Source of the DNA: an uncultured Prevotella sp.
GTDB taxonomy: Bacteria > Bacteroidota > Bacteroidia > Bacteroidales > Bacteroidaceae
DNA: 10,073 bases
Assembly: GCA_934219025.1 (NCBI GenBank)
Contig: CAKQDG010000083.1
Span: forward strand, 1-10,073
Direction: 5' to 3'
Below are positions 1 through 8,515 of this stretch, piece by piece. Position 1 is the first letter of the stretch, and every line of letters begins with the position of its first letter. The notes beneath the pieces are model-generated. The model was given only the letters and a program-made list of their open reading frames with translations, did no database searches and was not told where the DNA came from. A program made the position numbers and the translations under genes.

Positions 1-1124
1 AGGGTACTGTTAAGAACATCACTTCTTACGGTGTATTCGTTGACCTCGGCGGTGTTGACGGACTCATCCACATCACCGACCTCTCTTGGGGCCGCGTAAG
101 CGATCCACACGAGGTTGTATCACTCGACGAGAAGATCAACGTTGTAATTCTCGACTTCGACGACGAGAAGAAGCGTATCGCCCTCGGTTTGAAGCAGCTC
201 ACTCCACATCCATGGGATGCTCTTGATCCAAACCTGAAGGTTGGCGACCACGTTAAGGGCAAGGTAGTTGTTATCGCTGACTATGGTGCATTCGTAGAGA
301 TTGCTCCGGGCGTAGAAGGCTTGATCCACGTATCAGAGATGAGCTGGAGCCAGCACCTGCGTTCAGCACAGGAATTCCTCCACGTAGGCGACGAGGTAGA
401 GGCAGTAATCCTGACACTCGACCGCGAGGAGCGCAAGATGTCTCTCGGCATCAAGCAGCTTAAGGAAGACCCATGGGAGACAATCGAGGTTAAATATCCA
501 GTTGGCAGCAAGCACACAGCTAAGGTTCGCAACTTCACTAACTTCGGTATCTTCGTAGAGCTCGAGGAAGGTGTAGACGGACTTATCCACATTTCAGACC
601 TCTCATGGACAAAGAAGGTAAAGCATCCTTCAGAGTTCACACAGGTAGGTGCCGACATCGACGTTGTAGTTCTCGAGATAGACAAAGACAACCGTCGTTT
701 GAGCCTTGGCCACAAGCAGCTCGAAGAGAATCCTTGGGACACATACGAAACAATCTACACTCCAGGTTCTGTTCACGCAGGCAAGATCACAGAGATGATG
801 GACAAGGGTGCTGTTATCACTCTCAACGAGGGTGGTGAGGGCTTCGCTACTCCAAAACACCTTGTTAAGGAAGATGGCTCACAGGCACAGCTTGGTGAGG
901 AGCTCGACTTCAAGGTAATCGAGTTTGTTAAGGAGACAAAGCGCATTATCCTCTCACACAGCCGCACATTCGAGGATGTTAAGGACGAGCCAAAGAAGGC
1001 TCCTCGCAAGAAGTCATCAAAGAAGGACGAGACAGCAGCTATCAACAACGTAGCAGCTTCTACAACCCTCGGCGACATCGACGCACTTGCAGCATTGAAG
1101 GCTAAGATGGAGAAGGGCGAGTAA
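1..1124 (+). CDS. rpsA: 30S ribosomal protein S1, 3' portion (5' end outside window)
   Basis: This is the C-terminal part of ribosomal protein S1, the mRNA-binding protein of the small subunit. The reading frame is open from the window edge (first full codon GGT at 3) and gives 373 residues before TAA at 1122-1124. Four S1 (OB-fold) repeats are visible. The first three show the classic pattern of a GxVxxxxxYGxFV strand followed by GLIHxSxxSW, and the linkers repeat as KQLTPHPWD, KQLKEDPWE and KQLEENPWD. The fourth repeat is divergent (GKITEMMDKGAVITL) and ends in IILSHSRTFED. S1 proteins usually have about six repeats, so one or two are missing to the left. After the last repeat comes a Lys-rich stretch (PKKAPRKKSSKKDE) and an end-piece containing TLGDIDALAALKAKM, a tail I associate with Bacteroidota S1. 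A narrow set of preferred codons suits a highly expressed gene. Family assignment is firm; the start is not visible. Confidence 0.97.
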   Translation, partial: GTVKNITSYGVFVDLGGVDGLIHITDLSWGRVSDPHEVVSLDEKINVVILDFDDEKKRIALGLKQLTPHPWDALDPNLKVGDHVKGKVVVIADYGAFVEIAPGVEGLIHVSEMSWSQHLRSAQEFLHVGDEVEAVILTLDREERKMSLGIKQLKEDPWETIEVKYPVGSKHTAKVRNFTNFGIFVELEEGVDGLIHISDLSWTKKVKHPSEFTQVGADIDVVVLEIDKDNRRLSLGHKQLEENPWDTYETIYTPGSVHAGKITEMMDKGAVITLNEGGEGFATPKHLVKEDGSQAQLGEELDFKVIEFVKETKRIILSHSRTFEDVKDEPKKAPRKKSSKKDETAAINNVAASTTLGDIDALAALKAKMEKGE

Positions 1125-1154
1125 TCTCCCTCCACTATTAAATAATTAAAAAGG

Positions 1155-1184
1155 CAAGCATCAGAAATGGTGCTTGTTTTTTTT
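1155..1184 (+). terminator. Intrinsic terminator of rpsA
   Basis: A 9-bp stem with one G-U pair (CAAGCATCA at 1155-1163 pairing with TGGTGCTTG at 1168-1176) closes a GAAA tetraloop. It is followed directly by eight T residues (1177-1184). It lies 30 bases after the rpsA stop, which fits a Rho-independent terminator for rpsA. Confidence 0.92.
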
Positions 1185-1209
1185 ATGCTTAATTCAAATA
1201 TCGGGATAC

Positions 1210-1251
1210 AAAAAAAGCGGTGATGAATTTACCGCAATAAAATCATCACCG
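1210..1251 (-). terminator. Intrinsic terminator of the leftward fbp unit
   Basis: On the minus strand a perfect 9-bp stem (CGGTGATGA at 1251-1243 with TCATCACCG at 1226-1218) encloses a 16-base loop that could add three inner A-T pairs. One C and seven T residues (1216-1210) follow. It lies about 33 bases after the fbp stop. Together with the rpsA terminator it makes a back-to-back convergent pair in the 1125-1283 gap. Confidence 0.88.
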
Positions 1252-1283
1252 TATATGCTGAAAAGATTACCTTCCAAACAAGG

Positions 1284-3272
1284 TTATCTACATTCCTTTA
1301 CCCACCCGTGGCGGTAAGCATAAAGCAACTTCTTCAGATATTCAATCTGACCTCTCAGTTCATCACCCTTGTCTGTATCAGCCACGAGCATCCTGTGGGC
1401 CGACATCTCCACGATTTGCGTGGTGCTCTTGATATCAGTACCCCTCGTCACAGCATCCTCCTCACTTGTAAAAGGTTCGTGCTGAACCAGCACAAATCCC
1501 CTGCTGTGATAAACGAGCGTGTATCCCGCAATACCAGTCTCTTTGTGGTAAGCCTGCGAAAAACCGCCGTCGATGACCATGAGTTTGCCGTTAGCCTTGA
1601 TAGGATTCTCTCCACTTGCGGCATGCACAGGCACATGTCCGTTGATGATATGCCGGTTTGGTTGTCTCACGCCGAAGGCATCCAAAATGCGGTCGCATAC
1701 ATCCTCGTTGTCGCGCAGTTTGTAATAATTTCCCTTTTTCTCCTCATGCGTAGCCTTGTCGGAAATGAAATAACGTTCAAACGTAGCCATCTTAGACTTG
1801 TCGAAGAGCGTTGAATCCGGTCCGCACCAAAGATAAAGGAAATAATCCCGTGCATACGCCCTTTCCTCAGGCGAAGAGTCCTTTTGGAAAGCCGACCTTA
1901 TGAGCAGTCCGGTTTGATGCATCAGTTCCTTCCCCTTGAATTTGTGTCCGCCGTAGAGTTCCACCTCCTTGAGAGTACCGTCCTCGTTCAGCGGAACCGA
2001 AGCATGGAAGAGCAGGTTGTTGTTCGTGATATTATACATACATCCGTGCCCCAGCAATATGTCGATATGCTTTCTCAGTTTCTCGCTCACCACAAACGAG
2101 TGGTGCAGCTTCTCCATCAGGTCCTTCTCCTCCTTGGTGAGCCTGCACGGGTGTTCCGGGTCCACCGTAGGGAAGTTACAGCTTTTCATTTCGTATTCCT
2201 TGCCGTCAATACAACAAACGCCCCTCTGGTAGTCGATCCGTTCCAGCAGGTTTCTGCCCGTCATTCCCCATTGCGGGTGCTTGTTGAAGAGTGCCGCCTC
2301 CACCTTGAACTGTATCACGGCGATAGCCTTGTGCATCATTGCCCCCAACCGACTTGTCTTTTCATCTACAAACGAAGCCCCTCCCGAAAGCTTTGGAATG
2401 AACTCCTTGCAAGGGTCATCAGCATAAGTTTCGAGAGCGAACGTAGCCAAAGGCACGAGGTTGATGCCATATCCATCCTCAAGAGTAGCCATATTTGCAT
2501 ATCTGAGCGAAAGTCTCACCACATTGCATATACAAGCATCATTACCCGCGCATGCCCCCATCCAGAGCACATCATGGTTACCCCACTGTATGTCCCAGTT
2601 GTGGTAGTTCTCGAGCATATCCAGGATGCGGTGGGCTCCCGGTCCGCGGTCGTAGATATCTCCCAGGATATGCAGTTGATCGATGGCAAGTCGCTGTATC
2701 ACTTTGGATATGGTGATGATAAAATCATCTGCACGGTCAGTTTCAATCATACTGTCCACCACGGCATTCACATATCCTGCCTTGTCTATGTCATCGCTGT
2801 GCTCATGGAGCAGTTCCTGTATGATATACGAAAAGTCCTGTGGCAACGACTTTCTCACTTTCGACCTTGTGTATTTGCTCGACACCTCTCTGCACACCTT
2901 CACGAGCTGGTGAATAGTGATGTGATACCAGTCGTTCAGGTCGTCCTCCTTCTGCTTGATCTGCTCCAGTTTCTGTTCCGGATAATAAATCAGCGTGCAG
3001 AGCTCTTTAAGTTCCGATTCGCGGATTTGGTTTCCGAAAATTTCGTTCACCTTTCTCTTGATATTTCCCGAAGCATTTTTCAGCACATGCTGAAACGACT
3101 CATACGCACCGTGAATATCCGCCAGGAAGTGTTCGGTGCCCTTCGGCAGGTTCAGGATAGCCTGCAGGTTGATGATTTCCGTACTTGCAGCAGCAACAGT
3201 AGGAAAAGTTTTCGACAGCAGCTGCAGATACTGCAGATCCCCGTCGATTATGCGATCCGCTTTCTTGTTCAT
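1284..3272 (-). CDS. fbp: Fructose-1,6-bisphosphatase, class III
   Basis: This enzyme removes the 1-phosphate of fructose 1,6-bisphosphate to give fructose 6-phosphate, the committed cytosolic step of gluconeogenesis. The 662-residue length matches class III (Bacillus Fbp-type) enzymes and is about twice that of class I or II. The metallophosphatase signature is present: DIHG at residues 52-55, GDIYDRGP at 204-211 and GNHD at 231-234, which are the usual metal ligands and catalytic His. The C-terminal part has INGHVPVH and a VIDGGFSQAY stretch, also typical of the family. Members are manganese-dependent in characterised species. The ATG at 3272 overlaps the stop of the upstream glycosyltransferase-like gene as ATGA, so its translation is probably coupled to that gene. 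No separate promoter can be seen. The gene is intact. Confidence 0.96.
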   Translation of the reverse strand: MNKKADRIIDGDLQYLQLLSKTFPTVAAASTEIINLQAILNLPKGTEHFLADIHGAYESFQHVLKNASGNIKRKVNEIFGNQIRESELKELCTLIYYPEQKLEQIKQKEDDLNDWYHITIHQLVKVCREVSSKYTRSKVRKSLPQDFSYIIQELLHEHSDDIDKAGYVNAVVDSMIETDRADDFIITISKVIQRLAIDQLHILGDIYDRGPGAHRILDMLENYHNWDIQWGNHDVLWMGACAGNDACICNVVRLSLRYANMATLEDGYGINLVPLATFALETYADDPCKEFIPKLSGGASFVDEKTSRLGAMMHKAIAVIQFKVEAALFNKHPQWGMTGRNLLERIDYQRGVCCIDGKEYEMKSCNFPTVDPEHPCRLTKEEKDLMEKLHHSFVVSEKLRKHIDILLGHGCMYNITNNNLLFHASVPLNEDGTLKEVELYGGHKFKGKELMHQTGLLIRSAFQKDSSPEERAYARDYFLYLWCGPDSTLFDKSKMATFERYFISDKATHEEKKGNYYKLRDNEDVCDRILDAFGVRQPNRHIINGHVPVHAASGENPIKANGKLMVIDGGFSQAYHKETGIAGYTLVYHSRGFVLVQHEPFTSEEDAVTRGTDIKSTTQIVEMSAHRMLVADTDKGDELRGQIEYLKKLLYAYRHGWVKECR

Positions 3273-4555
3273 TGTATATTAGATTTGAAAAGTTTAGCCT
3301 CGATATGTTTTTCTGTTCTGTCAGTATTCACGTCAGTAGCCATGAAGCCCTCTTCGAGCAACATGGATCTTTTCAGCACAGCGAGTATCCTACGGAAAAA
3401 TTTCTTCATTCCGATTTCATCGAGCATATTGTTGAGCACGTATTCGTTGTAGTTTTCAAATCTCAACACGGCATACATGTCAGCAATATTTTTTCTCGAT
3501 ACCCTGCCTTTGTCTATCAGCTGCTTTAGATTTAGCAACATGATGCAGATTTTCTTTTCCACGGTATATCGGCTGTAGCTGTCGCAAAGTTGCCTTGTTC
3601 TCGAAACTCTGATATGCGCCCTTGCGGTTTCCAGAAATGCCAGTTCTCTGCCGTCGTCAAACCTGTCCACCGTATTGGTCTGCAAGCGTCCCTTTCCGGG
3701 CACGAGCCATTCCATCGCCTTTACCACCGTCTGCAGTATGCCCTGCGAATCAGAGTGAAGCTGTATAAGTCGCCAATTCTCCTCTTTTAGTTTCTGCGCC
3801 CTGTCTCTAATGCTGTCGAGAGGAAGAAAAATCTTATTCTCGTCGCCGTCGGTTTTAGCCAGAGCCACTCCCAGTGCGAGCAATTCATTTTCCATTCTCC
3901 TGTCGTCGCTGCCCATCAGCATAAAAGGATTGCTGTCGGCCACCTTTCTGTAAAGCTGTTGCATTTGAGCGTTCACCCTGTCGCAGTCAATCGTCCCGCT
4001 GTCAGTCATTTTGGCATACGTAATGGTTCGCCCCTTGCTGTTAAGAGTTTTTTTAGTCTTAATTGCCGGGTGCCACGTCAGGGTCTTCATTCTCTCCTCC
4101 TCCTGACGGGTCACAAAGTGCAGTGCTGCTGCATCCTTCAGCATTCTGTGCTGAAAGAGCAAGAAAGACGGCAGTTTTCTCGTGGCATAGCGATAATGGA
4201 AATTCCAGTCCATAAATTCCTTGCATGTGGAAACCACATAGGGAATTCTGTTTTTCACGGCAAATCTGTAAGCCATCCATGCCATGCGCCCGTTTATGGA
4301 GTGAATATGAATGATGTCGGGATGTATATCCGCTGCAAAGTCTTTTATTTTTTTCCAGTCAGCCGCTGCTTTCAGCACGTTGCCCGACAGCAGTCCGACC
4401 TTAACCTTGTCCTTGAGTTCCTCAAATTCTGGAGCCATGCTCATAGCAAGGACAAACGAGATGTCCGTATTCCCATTGCCCTTGAGCATTTCGCTCAGAA
4501 ACAGGCAAGGAAGACTCTTCATGTCAAGAGAGTTTATAAAATGCAATACGGTCAT
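3269..4555 (-). CDS. Glycosyltransferase family 4-like protein with atypical C-terminal half
   Basis: A 428-residue protein counted from ATG at 4555. The N-terminal 170 residues look like the acceptor-side Rossmann domain of GT-B (family 4) glycosyltransferases: MTVLHFINSL at the start, DIIHIHSINGR at 80-90, RIPYVVSTCKE at 103-113 and an AAALHFVT segment near 142-149. The second half does not show what a GT4 enzyme needs to bind a nucleotide sugar: I see no GRL..KG motif and no E-x7-E motif. From about residue 190 it is instead rich in charged helical stretches (for example DRAQKLKEENWRLIQLH near 251-267, and a run of Lys/Arg/Leu helices from about 330). It may be a divergent transferase, a degenerate one or a regulatory protein. 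A start six codons upstream (TTG at 4573) is possible, but ATG is preferred. There is no signal peptide or membrane segment. The gene overlaps fbp by four bases and has its own promoter upstream. Confidence 0.7.
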   Translation of the reverse strand: MTVLHFINSLDMKSLPCLFLSEMLKGNGNTDISFVLAMSMAPEFEELKDKVKVGLLSGNVLKAAADWKKIKDFAADIHPDIIHIHSINGRMAWMAYRFAVKNRIPYVVSTCKEFMDWNFHYRYATRKLPSFLLFQHRMLKDAAALHFVTRQEEERMKTLTWHPAIKTKKTLNSKGRTITYAKMTDSGTIDCDRVNAQMQQLYRKVADSNPFMLMGSDDRRMENELLALGVALAKTDGDENKIFLPLDSIRDRAQKLKEENWRLIQLHSDSQGILQTVVKAMEWLVPGKGRLQTNTVDRFDDGRELAFLETARAHIRVSRTRQLCDSYSRYTVEKKICIMLLNLKQLIDKGRVSRKNIADMYAVLRFENYNEYVLNNMLDEIGMKKFFRRILAVLKRSMLLEEGFMATDVNTDRTEKHIEAKLFKSNIQ

Positions 4556-4599
4556 ATTTTGTATTTTTACCAAAGATTACCGGTTATCACTTTCGCGGT

Positions 4600-4631
4600 C
4601 AAATTTACGCAAAATAATTCTTTATCCAAAA
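4600..4631 (-). promoter_or_regulatory. Bacteroidota-type promoter for the glycosyltransferase-fbp unit
   Basis: On the minus strand, a -33 box TTTTGG (4631-4626) is followed by a TAAATTTG -7 box (4607-4600), with 19 bases between TTG and the -7 box. This matches the phylum's consensus TTTG-N19-21-TAnnTTTG for the primary sigma factor. Transcription would begin near 4593, giving a leader of roughly 40 bases before ATG at 4555. There is no Shine-Dalgarno site; the sequence just upstream of ATG is A-rich. Confidence 0.72.
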
Positions 4632-4692
4632 GAATAGATGAAAATTTTTGTTGATATGTATGAAATATCCGTAGCCGAGGCAGTATGTGAGC

Positions 4693-5877
4693 TTATATCT
4701 TGTGGCAGATAAAGTCGAATTTGTCTGTTGCCCGGTAGTGCATCATTCTCAAGGCATTTCTCAGCGGCAGAGTGATTTCAAACCACAACAGCCTTACTGC
4801 CCCCATATCCGGCAGCAGTCTGCCAACACTCTTTTTCAGCACGATTCCCCTGATAGCGAGTGTGATTATTAGAGCCAGTGCAGAAACGCCCAGGGCAATC
4901 CACCTTTGCGTGGCAGCCCCCACAGCAATTCCGGCAATAGGCAATATTATGCTTGCCGCCATCATCCACATCGTGGCATTGAATATCATGCGCGGCCTGC
5001 CTGCCCTTTCAAGATGTTTTCTTGTTGAGAGATAATACAGGTTTTTGTTTCTCCATCCCTTGTCGGTGAGTTCCGTTTCGGTAACAGCCATGCCTGGCAT
5101 CACTGCAACAGCGGTGTTTGACTCCGTGGCAAACTTGTTTACGATGAAGTCGTATTCGCCGCGTATAAACTTCAGGTTGCCGTCAAATCCTTTTCCTTTC
5201 AAGAACATGCTCTTTCTGAACAAGAGATTGTTTCCGCAATATCCCCATGCCCTACCGCGCTCAGCATCAGCCAGTTGTCGATAGATGTTGTATGAATGAT
5301 CGAAGCGTCTCACAGCTTTATAATCTTCCTCAAACGCCGAATATCCCATCACCACGTCCTTGCTGGCAGAACACTTGCGGGCAATGCTTTCGAGCCACAG
5401 TTCGGATTCAGGTCGGCAGTCCACGTCGGTCAGCATTATCCATTCATACTTGGCAGCTTTCACTCCCACGGTAACTGCGAGTTTCTTTCTGCTCATGTAT
5501 CTTGAAGAAGCCGGGATAAAAGTGGTATAAAGTTTCGGTTCGCCGGCATATCCTTTCAGCACATTCTCTGCCAGTTCGTCGTTGCCGGTCATCACCACCA
5601 CCACCTGGTATTCTCCGCTGTATTTCTGCTTCAGCAGTATGCCCAGGTTCTCCTTCAGGTCAAGTCCCTCATCGTTCACCGTGAGCACAATCGAGATACC
5701 GGGTTTATCGGCAGTCATTGCATCATCCCCGTTGCCGTCGGCAGCATTGTCTTCATCGTCCTCCACAAGGTCGAGGGCTTTGATTCTTTTCATCATCACG
5801 TTAATGAACGGAGCCACGAGGGCCACCGTCATTAGCGTGATACCTATCAGCAAGGTTATATCGTCTATTAGAATCAT
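4693..5877 (-). CDS. Membrane-anchored family 2 glycosyltransferase
   Basis: A 394-residue GT2 (GT-A fold) protein that probably transfers a sugar from a nucleotide sugar on the cytosolic face of the inner membrane. A single membrane helix lies at about residues 8-28, followed by an acidic linker (VEDDEDNAADGNGDD, 38-52). The catalytic domain begins with GISIVLTVNDE (60-70). The metal-binding DxD motif is DVDC at 151-154 within WIMLTDVDC. Further conserved-looking parts are WGYCGNNLLFRK (211-222) and FIRGEYDF (237-244), whose acidic pair may supply the catalytic base. The QxxRW motif of processive GT2 enzymes is not present; the nearest match is KGWRNKN at 273-279. Two hydrophobic helices follow (about 303-322 and 326-345) before a basic tail. 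Sugar and acceptor are unknown; cell-surface polysaccharide synthesis is inferred. The preceding 109 bases contain no promoter I recognise, so read-through from lysA is possible. Confidence 0.86.
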   Translation of the reverse strand: MILIDDITLLIGITLMTVALVAPFINVMMKRIKALDLVEDDEDNAADGNGDDAMTADKPGISIVLTVNDEGLDLKENLGILLKQKYSGEYQVVVVMTGNDELAENVLKGYAGEPKLYTTFIPASSRYMSRKKLAVTVGVKAAKYEWIMLTDVDCRPESELWLESIARKCSASKDVVMGYSAFEEDYKAVRRFDHSYNIYRQLADAERGRAWGYCGNNLLFRKSMFLKGKGFDGNLKFIRGEYDFIVNKFATESNTAVAVMPGMAVTETELTDKGWRNKNLYYLSTRKHLERAGRPRMIFNATMWMMAASIILPIAGIAVGAATQRWIALGVSALALIITLAIRGIVLKKSVGRLLPDMGAVRLLWFEITLPLRNALRMMHYRATDKFDFICHKI

Positions 5878-5986
5878 TTTCAGATATTAAAGAGTTCAAT
5901 CCAGTCAGTTGCCTCGTATATATATGGAAACGAAGCATATATTCAGTCTGGAATTATCATTATTCCGTTTCGGACATTTCCGCGAG
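5878..5986 (-). other. Gap between lysA and the family 2 glycosyltransferase gene
   Basis: This 109-base spacer is wider than the others in the leftward cluster. On the minus strand it holds a small imperfect hairpin (GGAAT-N7-ATTCC) soon after the lysA stop, with no T-run, so it is not a convincing terminator. It also contains an AT alternation (TATATATA). I find no TTTG / TAnnTTTG promoter pair. Whether transcription continues from lysA cannot be decided from sequence. Confidence 0.4.
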
Positions 5987-7147
5987 TCATCTCAGGTCCT
6001 CTGTGATATACCCTTTTGGCAGTTGTCGGCAGTTATACTGCGACGCCATTATTTCGCCGTATGCCCCGGCGGAGCGCAGGGCAATCAGGTCTCCGCGATG
6101 ACATTCGTCCAGGTCGATAGCCTTTGCAAACACGTCGCTCGATTCGCATATCGGTCCCACCACGTCATACGTCTGCGTGTTTCCGTCGGCCGAGAGGTTT
6201 TCTATTTTGTGGTAAGCCTGATACAGGGCCGGTCGGATAAGGTCGGTCATACCGGCATCCACGATAACGAATTTCTTTGCCGTCCCTTCCTTCACGTAGA
6301 GCACTTTAGTGATGAGCGATCCGCACTGTCCCACCACGGCTCTTCCGAGTTCAAAATGCAGCGTCTGTCCCTCGCGCAGTTTCAGATGCTTGGCATAAGT
6401 GTCGAAATAAGCCTTGAAGTCGGGCACGGGCAGTCGGTTCGGGTTGTGGTAGTCAATGCCCAGGCCACCGCCCACGTTCACGGTCTCCACTCGTATGTGG
6501 TGATTTTCGAGTTGCGAGAGCAGTTCGTTGATGCGGTTGCACAGCGCCTCAAAGTCGCCCATGTCGAGTATTTGCGATCCGATGTGGAAGTGCAGTCCGT
6601 GGAACTTCACGTTTTTCATCCCTGCGGCAAGTTCGATAACCGTTTCCATGTCCCTCATTGCAATGCCGAATTTGTTTTCGGCAAGCCCTGTGGTGATATT
6701 GGCGTGTGTATGTGCGCCCACGTTGGGGTTGATTCTGAATGCGATGTTTGCCACCTTTCCTTTTTTAGCCGCGAGTTCGTTGATAACCTCCAGTTCCGGT
6801 ATGCTCTCCACGTTGAAGCACTGGATGTCGTTGTCGATGCCCAGGTTAATCTCCCAGTCGCTTTTTCCCACTCCGGCATACACTATTTTGTCGTGTGGAA
6901 ATCCTGCATCGAGGGCAGCCTTTATCTCGCCGCCGCTCACGCAGTCGGCTCCCAGTCCTGCCTGGCATATAATGTTGAGCACCTTAGGATTGGCGTTCGC
7001 CTTCACAGCGTAGTGCACTCTGAAGGCCTCGTGCTTTCCTGCCTCCTGGTTGATGGTTTTCAGTGTTTTGCGCAGCAGTTCCGTGTCGTAGTAGTAGAAC
7101 GGCGTCTGCACGTTTCTGAATTTCTCTATCGGAAATATTCCTTTCAT
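5987..7147 (-). CDS. lysA: Diaminopimelate decarboxylase
   Basis: A PLP enzyme that decarboxylates meso-diaminopimelate to L-lysine, the last step of the lysine pathway, in the cytosol. It is a fold-type III (alanine racemase-like) protein of 386 residues, shorter than the about 420 of E. coli. The PLP lysine is K49 in HYAVKANANP. The barrel also shows GLGADCVSGGE (64-74), HFHIGSQ (186-192) and the phosphate-binding GGGLGI (226-231). The substrate-side motifs are ELGR (266-269, where many homologues have EPGR), CESSD (334-338, with the active-site Cys from the neighbouring subunit) and GAYG (361-364). As far as I recall the ELGR variant is usual in Bacteroidales, so it is not a sign of inactivity. 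The ATG at 7147 lies 24 bases after the aspartate kinase stop and has no Shine-Dalgarno site. With aspartate kinase it brackets the diaminopimelate/lysine pathway. Confidence 0.96.
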   Translation of the reverse strand: MKGIFPIEKFRNVQTPFYYYDTELLRKTLKTINQEAGKHEAFRVHYAVKANANPKVLNIICQAGLGADCVSGGEIKAALDAGFPHDKIVYAGVGKSDWEINLGIDNDIQCFNVESIPELEVINELAAKKGKVANIAFRINPNVGAHTHANITTGLAENKFGIAMRDMETVIELAAGMKNVKFHGLHFHIGSQILDMGDFEALCNRINELLSQLENHHIRVETVNVGGGLGIDYHNPNRLPVPDFKAYFDTYAKHLKLREGQTLHFELGRAVVGQCGSLITKVLYVKEGTAKKFVIVDAGMTDLIRPALYQAYHKIENLSADGNTQTYDVVGPICESSDVFAKAIDLDECHRGDLIALRSAGAYGEIMASQYNCRQLPKGYITEDLR

Positions 7148-7171
7148 GATGTGTTGTGTGTTGTATAAAGT

Positions 7172-8494
7172 TTATTTTTTGTTGAACAGCGTGTTGCTCA
7201 GGCTCTGCAGCGCCCTCTTTTTGTCGCTCTCGCGGATAAGGAAGGAGATGTTGTAGTTGCTGCCTCCGTAGGAAATCATGCGCACGGGTATGTCTTTCAT
7301 TGCGTCGGTGGCAAGAGTTTCAAATCCCACGTTGCTCCAGTCGAGGTCGCCCACCACGCAAACGATACACATGTCGGTGTCTACGGTCACGGTGCCATAC
7401 TTTTTCAGTTCGTCCACGATTTCCGTCAGATGTGCGCTGTTGTCGATACTCATCGACACTCCCACTTCGCTCGTTGCCACCATGTCGATAGCCGTCTGGT
7501 AGCTTTCGAAAATCTCGAACACCTTTCTCAGGAAGCCTGTGGCGAGGAGCATACGGCTACTCTTAATCTTTATCGCCGTGATATTGTCTTTTGCTGCCAC
7601 AGCCTTGATTTTTCCTTTCAGCGTAACGTTGTCGATGATTGTTCCCGGTGCGTCAGGCTCCATTGTGTTGAGCAGTCTCACGGGTATTCCGGCATATTTA
7701 GCCGGCTGTATGCATGTGGGGTGCAGGATTTTCGCTCCGAAGTATGCCAGTTCGGCAGCCTCTTCAAAGTGAAGCTGTCTCACGGCCTCTGTGTGGTCCA
7801 CCACTCTCGGGTCGTTGTTGTGCATACCGTCGATGTCGGTCCATATCTGTATTTCGTCGGCACCTATTGCGGCACCTATTAGCGATGCCGTGTAGTCGCT
7901 GCCGCCGCGCTGCAGGTTGTCCACCTCTCCGTAGGCATTGCGGCAGATGAATCCCTGTGTGATATACACTTGGCTTTCCGGTGCGCTGTCGAGCGTAGCC
8001 TTTAGTTTCTCCTTGATATACTGAGTGTCAGGTTCGCTGTTTTTGTCGGTACGCATAAAGTCGAGAGCCGATAGCAGCGTTGCCTTGAATCCCTGTTCCT
8101 TCAGATAGTTTGTCATCATGTTAGTGCTCATCACCTCGCCCTGAGCCACGATGCTTTTTTCCTCGAAGCTGGTAAAGAGGTCTTTTGTGAACGAGCGCAG
8201 GTAGTCGAACTCTCCGTGCAGGAATTCGGCGGTTTCTTTTTTCATCTCGTCTGTGGAGTAGAGTTCCTCCACGTGGTTCATATATTTCTGTTCCAGGCGG
8301 TTGATAATCTCGTTTGCGCCTTCAGGGTTTTTCTTGTAGAGATAGTCGGATATTTCCACGAGCGAGTTTGTTGTGCCCGACATTGCGGAGAGTACGACAA
8401 ACACTTGCTCGCCGGAGTTGGTTACGAGTTTGGCAACATTTTTCATCCTTTCGGGCGAACCTACGGATGTGCCACCGAATTTCATTACTTTCAT
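7172..8494 (-). CDS. lysC: Aspartate kinase (monofunctional, ACT-regulated)
   Basis: Phosphorylates L-aspartate with ATP to aspartyl phosphate, the entry step to lysine, diaminopimelate, threonine and methionine. The 440-residue length is close to E. coli LysC (449). The kinase domain starts with KFGGTSVG (5-12) and has RGGSDYTA (196-203), [12 protein letters not shown] (219-230) and AKILHP (254-259). A tandem ACT region follows, about residues 305-370 and 375-435. The first ACT segment, [12 protein letters not shown] then [17 protein letters not shown], resembles the lysine-binding segment of E. coli LysC, so lysine feedback is likely but not shown. There is no homoserine dehydrogenase domain, so it is not a ThrA-type fusion. 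The start at 8494 is preceded by an A-rich leader without a Shine-Dalgarno site, 21 bases after the ftsE-like stop. That gap is too small for a lysine riboswitch. Confidence 0.95.
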   Translation of the reverse strand: MKVMKFGGTSVGSPERMKNVAKLVTNSGEQVFVVLSAMSGTTNSLVEISDYLYKKNPEGANEIINRLEQKYMNHVEELYSTDEMKKETAEFLHGEFDYLRSFTKDLFTSFEEKSIVAQGEVMSTNMMTNYLKEQGFKATLLSALDFMRTDKNSEPDTQYIKEKLKATLDSAPESQVYITQGFICRNAYGEVDNLQRGGSDYTASLIGAAIGADEIQIWTDIDGMHNNDPRVVDHTEAVRQLHFEEAAELAYFGAKILHPTCIQPAKYAGIPVRLLNTMEPDAPGTIIDNVTLKGKIKAVAAKDNITAIKIKSSRMLLATGFLRKVFEIFESYQTAIDMVATSEVGVSMSIDNSAHLTEIVDELKKYGTVTVDTDMCIVCVVGDLDWSNVGFETLATDAMKDIPVRMISYGGSNYNISFLIRESDKKRALQSLSNTLFNKK

Positions 8495-8515
8495 GTTGTA
8501 TTGTATTTTTTGTTG

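Noticed and set aside
1884..3452. Long plus-strand frame of 522 codons opposite fbp
   Set aside because: It lies antisense to fbp, whose catalytic motifs are all intact. Its translation has no recognisable domain and extends into the next minus-strand gene.
4556..4573. TTG start at 4573 for the glycosyltransferase-like gene
   Set aside because: It would add six residues before MTVLHFINSL, the natural first strand of the fold. ATG at 4555 is the better start and fits the predicted promoter.
5940..5975. Terminator after lysA
   Set aside because: The GGAAT/ATTCC hairpin is only five base pairs long and no T-run follows on the minus strand.
5909..7168. Plus-strand frame of 419 codons opposite lysA
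   Set aside because: It is the antisense shadow of a complete LysA. The Cys/His/Val-rich composition is that of reversed coding sequence.
8495..8515. Lysine riboswitch or leader before aspartate kinase
   Set aside because: Only 21 bases separate the two genes, far too short for the lysine aptamer. Control is more likely through the ACT region.
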